The notes under the pieces: model-generated | What the model saw: only the letters and a program-made list of their open reading frames with translations | Database searches by the model: none | What the model was told of the DNA's origin: nothing | NCBI RefSeq assembly: GCF_000730165.1 | Contig: NZ_CP022113.1 | Coordinates: 372,001 to 436,000, forward strand | DNA: 64,000 bases | Direction of reading: 5' to 3' | DNA from: Nitrospirillum viridazoti CBAmc | Lineage (GTDB): Bacteria; Pseudomonadota; Alphaproteobacteria; Azospirillales; Azospirillaceae | Translations under genes and position numbers: made by a program | Part shown: one piece after another, positions 9,139 through 17,596 of the stretch | Position numbering within the stretch: the first letter of the stretch is position 1 | Layout of the letters: each line of letters opens with the position of its first letter

Positions 9139-10966
9139 CACCTTCCTGTCCTTCTACAACCAGGAACTGGCGGCCATCCGGCGGGCGGCGACCCGCTTCG
9201 CGGGTGAGCATCCCAAGGTGGCGGGCAACCTCCGCATCAGCCCGACCACGGTGGACGACCCCCACGTCGCCCGGCTGATCGAATCCTTCGCCTATCTGAC
9301 GGCGCGCGTGCGCCAGAAGCTGGACGACGATTTCCCGGAACTGACCGACGCGCTCCTGGGCGTGCTCTATCCCCACTACGTGACGCCGCTGCCGTCCATG
9401 GCCATCGTGCAGATGAAGGCGGCGCCGGAACTGACGGGCAGCTTCACCGTGCCGCGCGGCGCACAGGTGGAGACGGAGGCCGTACGGGGTGAGGCCTGCC
9501 GCTTCCAGACCACCATGCCGGCCGAGATCTGGCCGGTGGAGGTGACGGCGGCCAGCCTGGCGGCCCTGCCGGCGGCGGCCCCCCTGGTGGCGGCCACCCG
9601 CCAGGCCAAGTCGGTGCTGCGGCTGAAGATCAGCTCAACCGCGCAAGGGCAAGGCCTGACCGACCTGGGCGTGGATCGCCTGCGCCTGTTCCTCTCCGGC
9701 CCGCCGGAGGTGGCGTTCACCCTGCACGAGCTGCTGCTGAACAACGTCGTCGGCATGGCGGTGGTGGAGGATGTGAATGACCCCAGCCCCGTGGAACTGG
9801 GGCCCGACCATTTGACCCCGGTGGGCTTCGAGCCCGAGGACGGCATGGTGCCCTACGGCGCCCAGTCCTTCCTGGGCTACCGCCTGCTGAGCGAGCTGTT
9901 CACCTTTCCGGAAAAGTTCCTGTTCGTCGATTTGCACGGCCTCAGCGCGCGGTCCCTGCGTGGGGTGGGCCAGCATATGGAGGTCTACCTCTACCTCGAC
10001 CGCGTCTGGACCGAGGGGGAGCGGCTGGTGCGTCCCCAGGTGTTCGCCCTGGGCTGCGCCCCGGTTGTCAACCTGTTCCGGCAGTCGGCCGAGCCTATCA
10101 TCCTGGGCCATGATGCCACCGAATATCTGGTGCAGGCCGACGCCCGCCGGCCGGAGGCGCGCGAGATCTATGCCATCGAACGGGTGCGCGCGTCCTCCCC
10201 CCGGGGGGAGAAGGCGGAGTTCCTGCCCCTCTACGGCAACCATCACGGCACCGATCCGTCGCGCCACCAGCATTTCTGGCACGCCATGCGTCGCCCCCGG
10301 GGCGGGCGCGACGCCAGCAGCGAAATGTACCTGTCGCTGGTGGATCTGGGCCTCAACCCCAACGCCCCGCCCGACTGGACGGTCAGCGTGGAGACGCTGT
10401 GCTTCAACCGCGACCTGCCGGCGCAGCTGCCCTTCGGCGGTGGCCATCCGCGCATGCACCTGACCGAGGGCGGGCCCATCGCCGGCGTCACCTGCCTGAC
10501 GCCGCCCACGGCGGTGGTGCGGCCGCAAACGGGTGACGGTGCCCGCTGGCGCCTGATCTCCCACCTCAACCTCAACCACCTGTCGCTGGTGGACGGCCAA
10601 GGGGGGAGGGATGGCCAGGGCGGGGCGGCGGCGTTGCGGGAGCTGCTGAAGCTTTACGACCTGAAGGACACGCCGGAGACGCGGGCCATCATCGACAGCG
10701 TCACCGGCATCGGCTACCGCCGCGCCACGGCCCGGGCGCCGCACGCCGATTTCGCCGCCCTGTGCCGGGGCGTGGACATCGACCTGGTGATGGATCCGGA
10801 GCGGGCGGGCGCCATGGGCATCTACCTGCCCTCGGCGGTGCTGGAGCGCTTCTTCGCCCTCTACACCTCCATCAACTCCTTCACCCGGCTGACGGTGCGG
10901 GCCAAGGGCCGGAAGGAGGCGCTGGTCCGCTGGGGCGCGCGCATTGGCGCCAAGGTGACGGCATGA
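9131..10966 (+). CDS. tssF: TssF baseplate protein
   Basis: A 611-residue TssF (ImpG/VasA family) protein. It starts with the diagnostic FLSFYNQELAAIRR and the FAGEHPKVAGNLRIS motif, followed by SFAYLTARVRQKLDDDFPEL and LYPHYVTPLPSM. The C-terminal part includes LISHLNLNHLSLVDG and the GIYLPSAVLERFFALY motif. TssF forms the baseplate wedge with TssG, TssE and TssK. Length is normal for the family, and overlaps with both neighbours (ATGA with tssG) indicate coupled translation. Confidence 0.96.
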   Translation: MPDTFLSFYNQELAAIRRAATRFAGEHPKVAGNLRISPTTVDDPHVARLIESFAYLTARVRQKLDDDFPELTDALLGVLYPHYVTPLPSMAIVQMKAAPELTGSFTVPRGAQVETEAVRGEACRFQTTMPAEIWPVEVTAASLAALPAAAPLVAATRQAKSVLRLKISSTAQGQGLTDLGVDRLRLFLSGPPEVAFTLHELLLNNVVGMAVVEDVNDPSPVELGPDHLTPVGFEPEDGMVPYGAQSFLGYRLLSELFTFPEKFLFVDLHGLSARSLRGVGQHMEVYLYLDRVWTEGERLVRPQVFALGCAPVVNLFRQSAEPIILGHDATEYLVQADARRPEAREIYAIERVRASSPRGEKAEFLPLYGNHHGTDPSRHQHFWHAMRRPRGGRDASSEMYLSLVDLGLNPNAPPDWTVSVETLCFNRDLPAQLPFGGGHPRMHLTEGGPIAGVTCLTPPTAVVRPQTGDGARWRLISHLNLNHLSLVDGQGGRDGQGGAAALRELLKLYDLKDTPETRAIIDSVTGIGYRRATARAPHADFAALCRGVDIDLVMDPERAGAMGIYLPSAVLERFFALYTSINSFTRLTVRAKGRKEALVRWGARIGAKVTA

Positions 10967-12048
10967 ACGCCATCGTGCCCCTGCCGACGCTCAGCGGTTC
11001 GCCCGCCCTGCTGGACATGCTGCGGCATGAGCCCTTTCGCTTCGACCTGTTCCGCGCCATCCAGCTGCTGGAACGGCAGTTCGGCGCCTCGGCCGAAGAG
11101 GACGAACTGCCCATCCGTTTCGCCGCGCACCAGTCGTTATGCTTCCCGGCGCATGAGATCCAGCGCCTGCACCTGCCCCACCTGGCGGAAGGTGGGCTGG
11201 CGGAAGACGGGGGAGAGGGCGCAGCGGCGGAGCCCGCCCGGCTGGATCTGAACGTCATGACCCTGACGGGGCCCGTCTCGGCCCTGCCGCAGGCCTATAC
11301 CGAGACGGCCATCCGCAGCCTGCGTGACCGCACGCCTGGCTTCGCCGCCTTCCTCGACCTGTTCAACGACCGTATCGCCACCCTGCTGTTCCGCGCCTGG
11401 CGGCGCTATCGCCTGCCCGCCTTGTATGAACATCGCGGGCTGGAGGGCGGGGACGCCGCCACGGCCGCCCTGTTCGGCATCGCCGGCTTCGGCACCGGGC
11501 ACCTGCGCGGCCGCCTGTCGGTGCGGGATGAGGTGGCGGTTTACTACGCCGGCCTGTTCAGCCAGCAGCCGCGCGCCGCCATCTCACTGGAGCGCATGCT
11601 GGCCGACGCCTGCGGCTTGCCTGTCAAGGTGCAGCAATTCGCCGGCCGCTGGATCGCCATCCCGGCGGAGGAGCAGACCTGCCTGCGCCTGGGTGGAAAG
11701 GCACCCGCCTACAATCGCCTGGGCGTGGACGCTGTTGCCGGCGCCCGCATGTGGGACGTGCAGGGCCAGTTCCGCATCATCCTGGGCCCCCTGACGCGAC
11801 GCCAGTTCATGGACCATCTGCCGGGCCGGCCGGGGCTGACACGTCTGGTGGAACTGGCGCGTCTTTATGCCGGGCCCGAGTTGGGCTTCGACGTGCAGCT
11901 GGTGCTGCACCGGGAGGAGGTGCCGCCCTGCCAGCTGGACGGGCGGGACGGCGCGGGCCCGCGCCTGGGCTACGACAGCTGGCTGGCGTCGCTGCCCATG
12001 CTGCACGACCCGGATGATGCAATCATCAGTATCAATGACACTGATTAG
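10963..12048 (+). CDS. tssG: TssG baseplate protein
   Basis: A 361-residue TssG (ImpH/VasB family) protein. Visible hallmarks are EPFRFDLFRAIQLLER near the N terminus, LTGPVSALPQAYTE, then DLFNDRIATLLFRAWRRYR and the C-terminal FRIILGPLTRRQF. It pairs with TssF in the baseplate wedge. The start ATG overlaps the tssF stop (ATGA). The last codons include an inverted repeat, ATCAGT (12025-12030) and ACTGAT (12040-12045), just before the TAG stop; it is weak and lacks a T run. The gene closes the first T6SS transcription block; an AT-rich gap follows. Confidence 0.94.
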   Translation: MNAIVPLPTLSGSPALLDMLRHEPFRFDLFRAIQLLERQFGASAEEDELPIRFAAHQSLCFPAHEIQRLHLPHLAEGGLAEDGGEGAAAEPARLDLNVMTLTGPVSALPQAYTETAIRSLRDRTPGFAAFLDLFNDRIATLLFRAWRRYRLPALYEHRGLEGGDAATAALFGIAGFGTGHLRGRLSVRDEVAVYYAGLFSQQPRAAISLERMLADACGLPVKVQQFAGRWIAIPAEEQTCLRLGGKAPAYNRLGVDAVAGARMWDVQGQFRIILGPLTRRQFMDHLPGRPGLTRLVELARLYAGPELGFDVQLVLHREEVPPCQLDGRDGAGPRLGYDSWLASLPMLHDPDDAIISINDTD

Positions 12049-12086
12049 TATCACCTGAAGCATATATCGGAAGTAATGCCGTTCTA

Positions 12087-12115
12087 TTAATGTAATGTTA
12101 CATGAACGGTATAAT
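12087..12115 (+). promoter_or_regulatory. Possible clpV-hcp promoter with palindromic operator
   Basis: The 209-base gap 12049-12257 is much more AT-rich than its surroundings. A perfect TATAAT lies at 12110-12115 with a weak -35 (TTAATG, 12087-12092) at 17-base spacing. A perfect inverted repeat TGTAA-TG-TTACA (12091-12102) sits in the spacer between them, where a bound regulator would block or reposition RNA polymerase. It would drive clpV and hcp separately from the tssM-tssG block. A housekeeping-type promoter is inferred only from sequence. Confidence 0.35.
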
Positions 12116-12257
12116 AACAGACGGAAAATTCGATACTATAACTATTGGGTAAGTTCCAATTGCCGTTCGAGTTTTATTTTTGCAGTCGTGCCATCGGCGG
12201 ACCTGGGTCGGACGATGGGGGTAGGGGAATACGTCAACCAAAAGCGCGGGTCTTGAA

Positions 12258-14906
12258 ATGGATTCGATAGATCTAAGGACGCTGGTCGATGGGCTGGATG
12301 CCACGGCACGGCGGGCGCTTGAAGCCGCCGCGGGCGGTGCCATGGCCAAAACCCACTATGAGATCGAGATCGAGCATTGGCTGCATGCCTTGCTCGACCG
12401 GCCGGACACCGGCTTGCGCCAGGCGCTGCCCAAAGTGGGTCTGGGGCCGGAGGCGCTTGAGCGCGCGCTTGAGCGCGGGCTTGCCCGCTGCCGCACCGGC
12501 AGCAGCCGCGCCCCGGCCTTCTCGCCGCGCGTCGTGTCGCTGATGCGCGAGGCCTGGTTCCTGGCCACCTTGCGCTTCAAGGCCGGGGCGGTGTCGCCCC
12601 TGCACCTGCTGGCGGCCCTGGTGGCCGATGACAAGGGCGCCTTGGCCTTTGGCGATCTGGCCGCCGCGCTGGAAGCCATCGACCCGCAGGCGCTGGACGC
12701 CCTGATCGAGACCGAGGTTCCCGAGGGTGCCGCCGCCGATGGCCAGACCCCGCGCAAGCCCGGCGGGCGCACGCCCAACCTGGATGCTTACACCATCGAC
12801 CTGACGGCGGAGGCGGCCCAGGGCCGCATCGACCCCATCACCGGCCGCGATGCCGAGGTGCGGCAGGTGATTGATATCCTGACCCGTCGCCGCCAGAACA
12901 ACCCCATCCTGGTGGGCGAGGCCGGCGTGGGCAAGACCGCCGTGGTGGAAAGCCTGGCCCTGCGCATCGCCGCGGGCGAGGTGCCGGCGGCCCTGCGCGA
13001 GGTCAGCATCCGCACCCTGGATCTGGGCCTGCTGCAGGCCGGCGCCGGCGTGAAGGGCGAGTTCGAGAACCGCCTGAAGGGCGTGATCGACGAGGTCAAG
13101 GGCTCGATCAAGCCCATCATCCTGTTCGTGGACGAGGCGCACACCCTGATCGGTGCCGGCGGCCAGGCGGGGCAGGGTGACGCCGCCAACCTGCTGAAGC
13201 CCGATCTGGCCCGTGGCGCGCTGCGCATGGTGGCGGCCACCACCTGGGCGGAATACAAGCGCTATATCGAGCGCGACGCCGCCCTGGTCCGGCGCTTCCA
13301 GCCGGTGAAGGTGGACGAGCCGGACGAGGCGACCGCCATCGCCATGATGCGCGGCCTGGTCCCGACGCTGGAGAAGCATCACGGCGTGCGCATCCTGGAT
13401 GCGGCGGTGCGGGCGGCCGTGCACCTGTCCCACCGCTACATCACCGGGCGCCAGCTTCCCGACAAGTGCGTCAGCGTGCTGGACACGGCCGCTGCCATGG
13501 TGGCCATGAGCCAGGCCGGCCGGCCCGAGGCGCTGGACGCCGTGGCCCGGGAGACGGAAGGGCTGGAGGTGGAAAAGGCGTCCCTGCTGCGGGAGGTGGC
13601 GCTGGGTGCCGACCATGGCGACGCCATCGCCGCCCTGGACGAACGGCTGGCCGACGCCCAGGTGCGCCAGGCCGACCTGCACCGGCGCTGGACGGAGGAA
13701 CGCCGCCTGATCGACGAAATCGTCGGCGTCCGGGGCTCGCTGGAAACGGCGCAGGGCGATACCGACGTGGCCGCCCTGCGCGGACGCCACGCCCGTCTGC
13801 ACCAGGACCTGACGGACTATCAGGGTGAGGAGCCCTTGATGCACCACGACGTCACCGCGCAGGCGGTGGCCGAGGTGGTGGCGCGGTGGACCGGCATTCC
13901 CGTGGGCCGCATGCTGTCCAGCGAGATCGAGACGGTGCTGGGCCTGGAAGGGCGCCTGGGCCAGCGGGTGGTGGGCCAGGACGACGCCCTGCACCTGATC
14001 GCCGACGTGCTGCACACCGCCCGGGCCGGCATCGCCGACCCGCGCAAGCCGCCGGCCATCTTCCTTCTGGCCGGCCCCAGCGGCGTGGGCAAGACCGAGA
14101 CCGCCCTGGCGCTGGCCGACATGATGTATGGCGGGGAACAGAGCCTGACCGTCATCAACATGTCGGAGTTCAAGGAGGAGCATAAGGTCTCCCTCCTCAT
14201 GGGGTCACCGCCCGGCTATGTCGGCTATGGCGAGGGCGGCATCCTGACCGAGGCGGTGCGCCGCCGGCCCTACGGCGTGCTGCTGCTGGATGAGATGGAG
14301 AAGGCGCACCCCGGCGTGCAGGACATCTTCTACCAGGTGTTCGACAAGGGCGTGCTGCGCGACGGCGAAGGTCGCGACATCGACTTCCGCAACACCACCA
14401 TCCTGATGGCGTCCAACGCCGGGTCCGACCTGCTGACGGCCCTGGCCGCCGACCGCGAGACCCTGCCGGATCTGGCCGGCCTGACGGCCGCGCTGCATCC
14501 GGAACTGCTGAAGCACTACAAGGCGGCCTTCCTGGGCCGGGTCACGGTGGTGCCCTACCTGCCGCTGACAGCGGAACGCCTGCGCGACATTGTCGGCCTG
14601 CAGCTGGGCCGCCTGCGCCAGCGGGTGGAGCAAACCTATGGCGCCGTCCTGTCCGTGTCGCCTGCGGTGATCGAACGGCTGGTGGCCCGGTGCGGCGAAA
14701 GCGACGTCGGGGCCCGCGCTATCGACCATGTGCTGTCGCGCAGCCTGATGCCGGCGCTGTCCAAGCGCCTTCTGGAAACCCTGGCCGCCCGGCGCACCGT
14801 CGCCGCCGCGACCGTGGATTGGGATGACGAGGCCGGGGATTTCCGGATCGACATCCAAACGGTGCCACTGGCCGAAAGGCCGATGGTGGAGTCCGCGGCG
14901 GAATAA
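12258..14906 (+). CDS. clpV: ClpV (TssH) AAA+ ATPase, sheath disassembly
   Basis: An 882-residue class I Clp ATPase of the ClpV branch. An N-terminal ClpN domain occupies about residues 1-160, followed by AAA1 with Walker A GEAGVGKT (220-227) and Walker B ILFVDEAHTLIGAGG, a middle coiled region, and AAA2 with Walker A GPSGVGKT (606-613) and LLLDEMEKAHP. The LDAYTIDLTAEAAQGRIDPI segment before AAA1 is typical of the ClpB/ClpV group. ClpV binds contracted TssB/TssC sheath and recycles it using ATP. The ATG at 12258 has only a weak ribosome-binding site (GGGT, about 8 bases upstream). It is followed by hcp, as in Agrobacterium where clpV and hcp share an operon. Confidence 0.96.
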   Translation: MDSIDLRTLVDGLDATARRALEAAAGGAMAKTHYEIEIEHWLHALLDRPDTGLRQALPKVGLGPEALERALERGLARCRTGSSRAPAFSPRVVSLMREAWFLATLRFKAGAVSPLHLLAALVADDKGALAFGDLAAALEAIDPQALDALIETEVPEGAAADGQTPRKPGGRTPNLDAYTIDLTAEAAQGRIDPITGRDAEVRQVIDILTRRRQNNPILVGEAGVGKTAVVESLALRIAAGEVPAALREVSIRTLDLGLLQAGAGVKGEFENRLKGVIDEVKGSIKPIILFVDEAHTLIGAGGQAGQGDAANLLKPDLARGALRMVAATTWAEYKRYIERDAALVRRFQPVKVDEPDEATAIAMMRGLVPTLEKHHGVRILDAAVRAAVHLSHRYITGRQLPDKCVSVLDTAAAMVAMSQAGRPEALDAVARETEGLEVEKASLLREVALGADHGDAIAALDERLADAQVRQADLHRRWTEERRLIDEIVGVRGSLETAQGDTDVAALRGRHARLHQDLTDYQGEEPLMHHDVTAQAVAEVVARWTGIPVGRMLSSEIETVLGLEGRLGQRVVGQDDALHLIADVLHTARAGIADPRKPPAIFLLAGPSGVGKTETALALADMMYGGEQSLTVINMSEFKEEHKVSLLMGSPPGYVGYGEGGILTEAVRRRPYGVLLLDEMEKAHPGVQDIFYQVFDKGVLRDGEGRDIDFRNTTILMASNAGSDLLTALAADRETLPDLAGLTAALHPELLKHYKAAFLGRVTVVPYLPLTAERLRDIVGLQLGRLRQRVEQTYGAVLSVSPAVIERLVARCGESDVGARAIDHVLSRSLMPALSKRLLETLAARRTVAAATVDWDDEAGDFRIDIQTVPLAERPMVESAAE

Positions 14907-14925
14907 GCCGCCAAGGCACCGCCCG

Positions 14926-14999
14926 GACCCAAGCCGCTTGGGGTCACCCGGCGCACCGTACCTACCGCACCGGCCGCTGGCCGCCCGCCAGTCCGGTGC
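14926..14999 (+). promoter_or_regulatory. Two stem-loops between clpV and hcp
   Basis: The 145-base gap 14907-15051 holds two hairpins. The first pairs GACCCAAG (14926-14933) with CTTGGGGTC (14937-14945) around a CCG loop with one bulge. The second pairs GCACCGG (14967-14973) with CCGGTGC (14993-14999) and continues inward with CTGG/CCAG. Neither is followed by a T run, so they look more like an mRNA processing or stability element than a terminator. Such an element would fit the need for far more Hcp than ClpV. No clear promoter is visible in the gap. Confidence 0.4.
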
Positions 15000-15051
15000 A
15001 TCGACGCAAACCCGCGTTCAACCAAAGTCCATGAAGTGAGGAGAACTACGA

Positions 15052-15528
15052 ATGCCCATTTACCTGCAGATCGACGGCATCTCCGGCGACGCCACCCAGC
15101 AGAACCATCAGCAGTGGACCGACATCAAGACCCTGCAGTGGGGCGTGACCCGGTCCATGAACACCCTGGCCGGCGCCACCGCCAACCGCGAAGGTTCTGA
15201 GCCGTCGGTGCGTGAAGTCGTGCTGACCAAGACCAGCGACAGCTCCTCCGTGAAGCTGTTCTCCCAGGCCTGCAGCGGCCGTTCGGGCGTGACCGCCAAG
15301 ATCCACATCGTCACCAGCGGCAACCCCGGCGACACCTACATCGAGTTCACCCTGACCAACACCCTGATCTCGTCCTACAACATCTCTGCCTCCAGCGACC
15401 GTCCGGAAGAGCAGATCGTGCTGAACTTCACCAAGGTGGAGATGAAGTACACCCCGTACGACAGCCAGCACAACCCGCAGTCCCCGATCATCGCCTCCTA
15501 CGACCTGGCCACCACCAAGTCGGCTTGA
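15052..15528 (+). CDS. hcp: Hcp (TssD) tube protein
   Basis: A 158-residue Hcp-family protein. It begins MPIYLQIDGISGDAT, has the LQWGVTRSM segment and ends its core with QIVLNFTKVEMKYTPYD, the C-terminal strand typical of Hcp1. Hexamers stack into the inner tube that is fired by the sheath and carries or chaperones small effectors. A good GAGGAG site lies about 7 bases before the ATG. Its codon use is highly biased, consistent with abundant expression. The gene is followed by a strong hairpin and then by candidate effector genes. Confidence 0.97.
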   Translation: MPIYLQIDGISGDATQQNHQQWTDIKTLQWGVTRSMNTLAGATANREGSEPSVREVVLTKTSDSSSVKLFSQACSGRSGVTAKIHIVTSGNPGDTYIEFTLTNTLISSYNISASSDRPEEQIVLNFTKVEMKYTPYDSQHNPQSPIIASYDLATTKSA

Positions 15529-15543
15529 TCGATCTCTTGAGCG

Positions 15544-15573
15544 ACCACGCGGGCGGGCAGCCGCCCGCGTGGT
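15544..15573 (+). terminator. Strong hairpin after hcp
   Basis: A perfect 13-base-pair stem (A plus CCACGCGGGCGG on the left, its complement on the right) with a four-base GCAG loop begins 15 bases after the hcp stop. It is followed by TTCC rather than a long T run, so it may act as a terminator of the T6SS transcript or as a 3' stabiliser of hcp mRNA. Confidence 0.6.
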
Positions 15574-15625
15574 TCCAAGCTCCTGATAAGCGCCTGGGAT
15601 CGCTCGCGCTCGTAACACGGATGGT

Positions 15626-15644
15626 GAAGCCGCCGTTTCGGCGG
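15626..15644 (+). repeat. Short hairpin element, copy 1
   Basis: The sequence GAAGCCGCCGTTTCGGCGG contains a CCGCC-GTTTC-GGCGG stem-loop and lies about 30 bases before the start codon of the low-GC membrane-protein gene. A shorter version of the same element (two bases fewer) occurs at 16161-16177 before the next gene. The pair may be a shared leader element or simple short-hairpin coincidence. Confidence 0.35.
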
Positions 15645-15672
15645 TCGCCCAGAGTCGTGGACGGAGAATGAG

Positions 15673-16161
15673 ATGATGTCTGCCCTGGGTGTTCATCGTC
15701 GGGGGCGGGATCGAGGGCAAGCGACGCTAAGCACCTGGCATTTTTACTTTCTCGATATCTTGTTTGTAGTCTGCATCTGGTTGATCTGGACGTCCTATCC
15801 GGATCTTTTGGTATTTGACGGTGGCGCCGACCACGTCCTCTTTAGCAGATATGTGTTTTGTTTCTTTGCTGGGCCGTTTTTGTATGGCATCCGAATTGCG
15901 ATGTATGTCGCGATCTTTAGAAAATATAAGAAGCCGATGACTATGGAAATTGGGATCATCCAGATTTCCATCGGCGCTTTTATAACGATCATGGTTCTTG
16001 GGATATTTGCCGGAGATCTATGGGCTTCGGCTCACGGATATAAGAAGTGCTTCAAGGTGGCCGATCGTTCCAACGATTACTTATATGTATTGCAAGGAAC
16101 AGAATGCCAGGAGCCTGGCCTCGGCGAATACCTGCACCCGGAAGACAGTAGGCGGCAGTAG
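15673..16161 (+). CDS. Low-GC membrane protein of unknown function
   Basis: A 162-residue protein I do not recognise. Three hydrophobic segments are visible (about residues 24-46, 55-82 and 92-116), then a polar tail with two cysteines (KKCF and GTEC). A GGAG sits about 7 bases before the first ATG, and a second ATG follows directly. Base composition is about 40% GC in the middle (15841-15960), against high 60s around it, which marks recent acquisition. Its position between hcp and a candidate effector suggests a role in the effector module (immunity or adaptor). That is inference from context only. Confidence 0.65.
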   Translation: MMSALGVHRRGRDRGQATLSTWHFYFLDILFVVCIWLIWTSYPDLLVFDGGADHVLFSRYVFCFFAGPFLYGIRIAMYVAIFRKYKKPMTMEIGIIQISIGAFITIMVLGIFAGDLWASAHGYKKCFKVADRSNDYLYVLQGTECQEPGLGEYLHPEDSRRQ

Positions 16162-16177
16162 AAGCCGCTTTCGGCGG
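16161..16177 (+). repeat. Short hairpin element, copy 2
   Basis: GAAGCCGCTTTCGGCGG at the stop codon of the preceding gene is the shortened twin of 15626-15644. It forms a GCCG/CGGC mini-hairpin 25 bases before the start of the 316-residue gene. Confidence 0.3.
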
Positions 16178-16201
16178 AAATAGGAGAGTGGGAGAAACGC
16201 T

Positions 16202-17152
16202 ATGGCAGTCGTCCTGAACAGTGATTGGGGACCGTTCCGCAATGAGACCGAGGCCACGACCTGCCTGTGCGCCTATGTCGACAAGGTGTGCGGTCCCGGG
16301 GTCGGCATTTCCTGGGCCACCAACGGCTATGTCTACCCCCTGCGCGGCCCTACGCGCGATGCCGGCGGCTTTGGTGACATCTTCGTTTTCCAGTGGAGCC
16401 ACATTCCCGCTCCGCCGCCCAAGCATCAGCCGCCGCCCGACTTCTGGCATCGGGTGAAGGCCTTCATAGAGAGCTGCATGGAAGCGCAGGGCAAGGCCGC
16501 CATCGCGCAGAGCGAGGCCGACCTGGCCATGAGCCAGGCCGTGGGACGCGTCTTCAACCGCATGTTTACCTCGCACGGCGATGACGCCCTGGGCGTGGCG
16601 CTGGACGTGCTGTGCGTCGCGGCCTCCATCGCGCTCATCCCCACCGGGCTGGGCGTGCTGGGCGTGGCCGGCCTAGTGGGCGGCGCCTTCCTGCTGGTGG
16701 CCGACGGTACCGCCTACGGCATGGAGCTGGCCGGCAACGATGAAGGGGCCGAGGCCTTCAAGCAGCACACCGAGAAATACCGCATCATCGCGACGGTCAT
16801 GACCCTGCCTGACATCGTCGTCGGTGGTCCCAAGGCCATCAAGGAACTGGCGGAGGCGCGGGAACTGTTGCAGGCGGACTTGACGACGGCCCGTTCGGCG
16901 GAGACCCTGGCCGCGCGCACCGCCAATGCCTCCCGTGCGGAGCGGTATGCGCAGATTGCGGAGCGTGCTCATTTGCGGTCCCAACTTCGTGCCAAGCAGA
17001 TCCACGCCGGTATGACGCTGGAGGTTGCCCCCCGCGCCGCTGGCGTCGGCTCCGGCTTCCTTATGATCCGGGAAGAGATCTTGGGTGATGAATCGGCCCT
17101 GCATGAAATCGCCCGCCGCCTTCAGGTTCACAGCGTCGCGGTGCACAAATGA
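16202..17152 (+). CDS. Candidate T6SS effector with hydrophobic core
   Basis: A 316-residue protein without a family I can name. Residues 1-70 are a mixed segment with four cysteines, residues 70-80 are proline-rich, and residues about 130-168 form a glycine/alanine-rich double hydrophobic segment ending in LLVADGTAYGMELAG. A charged, Ala-rich helical tail of about 55 residues (211-265) and a short C-terminal domain follow. Hydrophobic hairpins followed by a small C-terminal domain occur in some T6SS membrane-acting toxins. There is no signal peptide. It sits three genes after clpV and overlaps by ATGA a pair of paralogous membrane proteins that look like immunity proteins. A GGGAG lies about 8 bases before the ATG. 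The effector role is inferred from location and neighbours, not from a recognised catalytic motif. Confidence 0.6.
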   Translation: MAVVLNSDWGPFRNETEATTCLCAYVDKVCGPGVGISWATNGYVYPLRGPTRDAGGFGDIFVFQWSHIPAPPPKHQPPPDFWHRVKAFIESCMEAQGKAAIAQSEADLAMSQAVGRVFNRMFTSHGDDALGVALDVLCVAASIALIPTGLGVLGVAGLVGGAFLLVADGTAYGMELAGNDEGAEAFKQHTEKYRIIATVMTLPDIVVGGPKAIKELAEARELLQADLTTARSAETLAARTANASRAERYAQIAERAHLRSQLRAKQIHAGMTLEVAPRAAGVGSGFLMIREEILGDESALHEIARRLQVHSVAVHK

Positions 17153-17586
17153 TGACAGACACCCACTCCGCCCCCGCCTGGCGGCGCCCCTCTCCCGGAT
17201 ATCTCTTCCACCTGGCGCTCGCGGTGGTGGGCATCACTTTCCTGGCCATCGGCCTGGACGGTTCGCTCAAGCTGCGGGCGCAGCTTGATCCGGTGGAAGC
17301 GCTGGATGGGGCGGGGCTGGTGGGTTTCCTGTTCAGCTGGGCGCTGGTCTTCGGCTTTCGCCTGATCTTCTGGGGCCGCGTGCCCAGCCAGACCCAGGGC
17401 CTGGTTCGCCTGTTGCTCAGCGCCATCTTCGCCGTCGAGGTCGTGGCTACAATCGTGGCCTTGGGCCTGCTGTTCACCCAGCCCGGCGGCGTTGGCGGCA
17501 GCGTCCTGGTGACCGTCTTCACCCTAGCGGCCGCCCTCTGCCAGATTTCCACCATCATCTGGCTGCTGCGCTACCGCAAGGAGTGA
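17149..17586 (+). CDS. Four-helix membrane protein, candidate immunity protein 1
   Basis: A 145-residue protein with four predicted membrane helices (about residues 18-38, 55-76, 85-109 and 116-140). It has an N-terminal WRRPSPGY motif, a conserved FRLIFWGRVPSQTQ loop between helices 2 and 3, and the ending WLLRYRKE. It overlaps the candidate effector stop by ATGA and is followed by a clear paralogue. Small polytopic proteins encoded directly after a hydrophobic toxin are typical cognate immunity proteins for pore-forming or membrane-targeted toxins. That function is inferred. Confidence 0.65.
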   Translation: MMTDTHSAPAWRRPSPGYLFHLALAVVGITFLAIGLDGSLKLRAQLDPVEALDGAGLVGFLFSWALVFGFRLIFWGRVPSQTQGLVRLLLSAIFAVEVVATIVALGLLFTQPGGVGGSVLVTVFTLAAALCQISTIIWLLRYRKE

Positions 17587-17596
17587 GGAGGGCGGG

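Noticed and set aside
12025-12045. Inverted repeat at the end of tssG as a terminator
   Set aside because: The stem has six pairs with few G/C, lies across the stop codon and has no T run after it.
12140-12165. Sigma-54-type promoter before clpV (GG and GC dinucleotides around 12146-12163)
   Set aside because: The GG-to-GC spacing is two bases too long for the -24/-12 consensus, and the remaining bases do not match.
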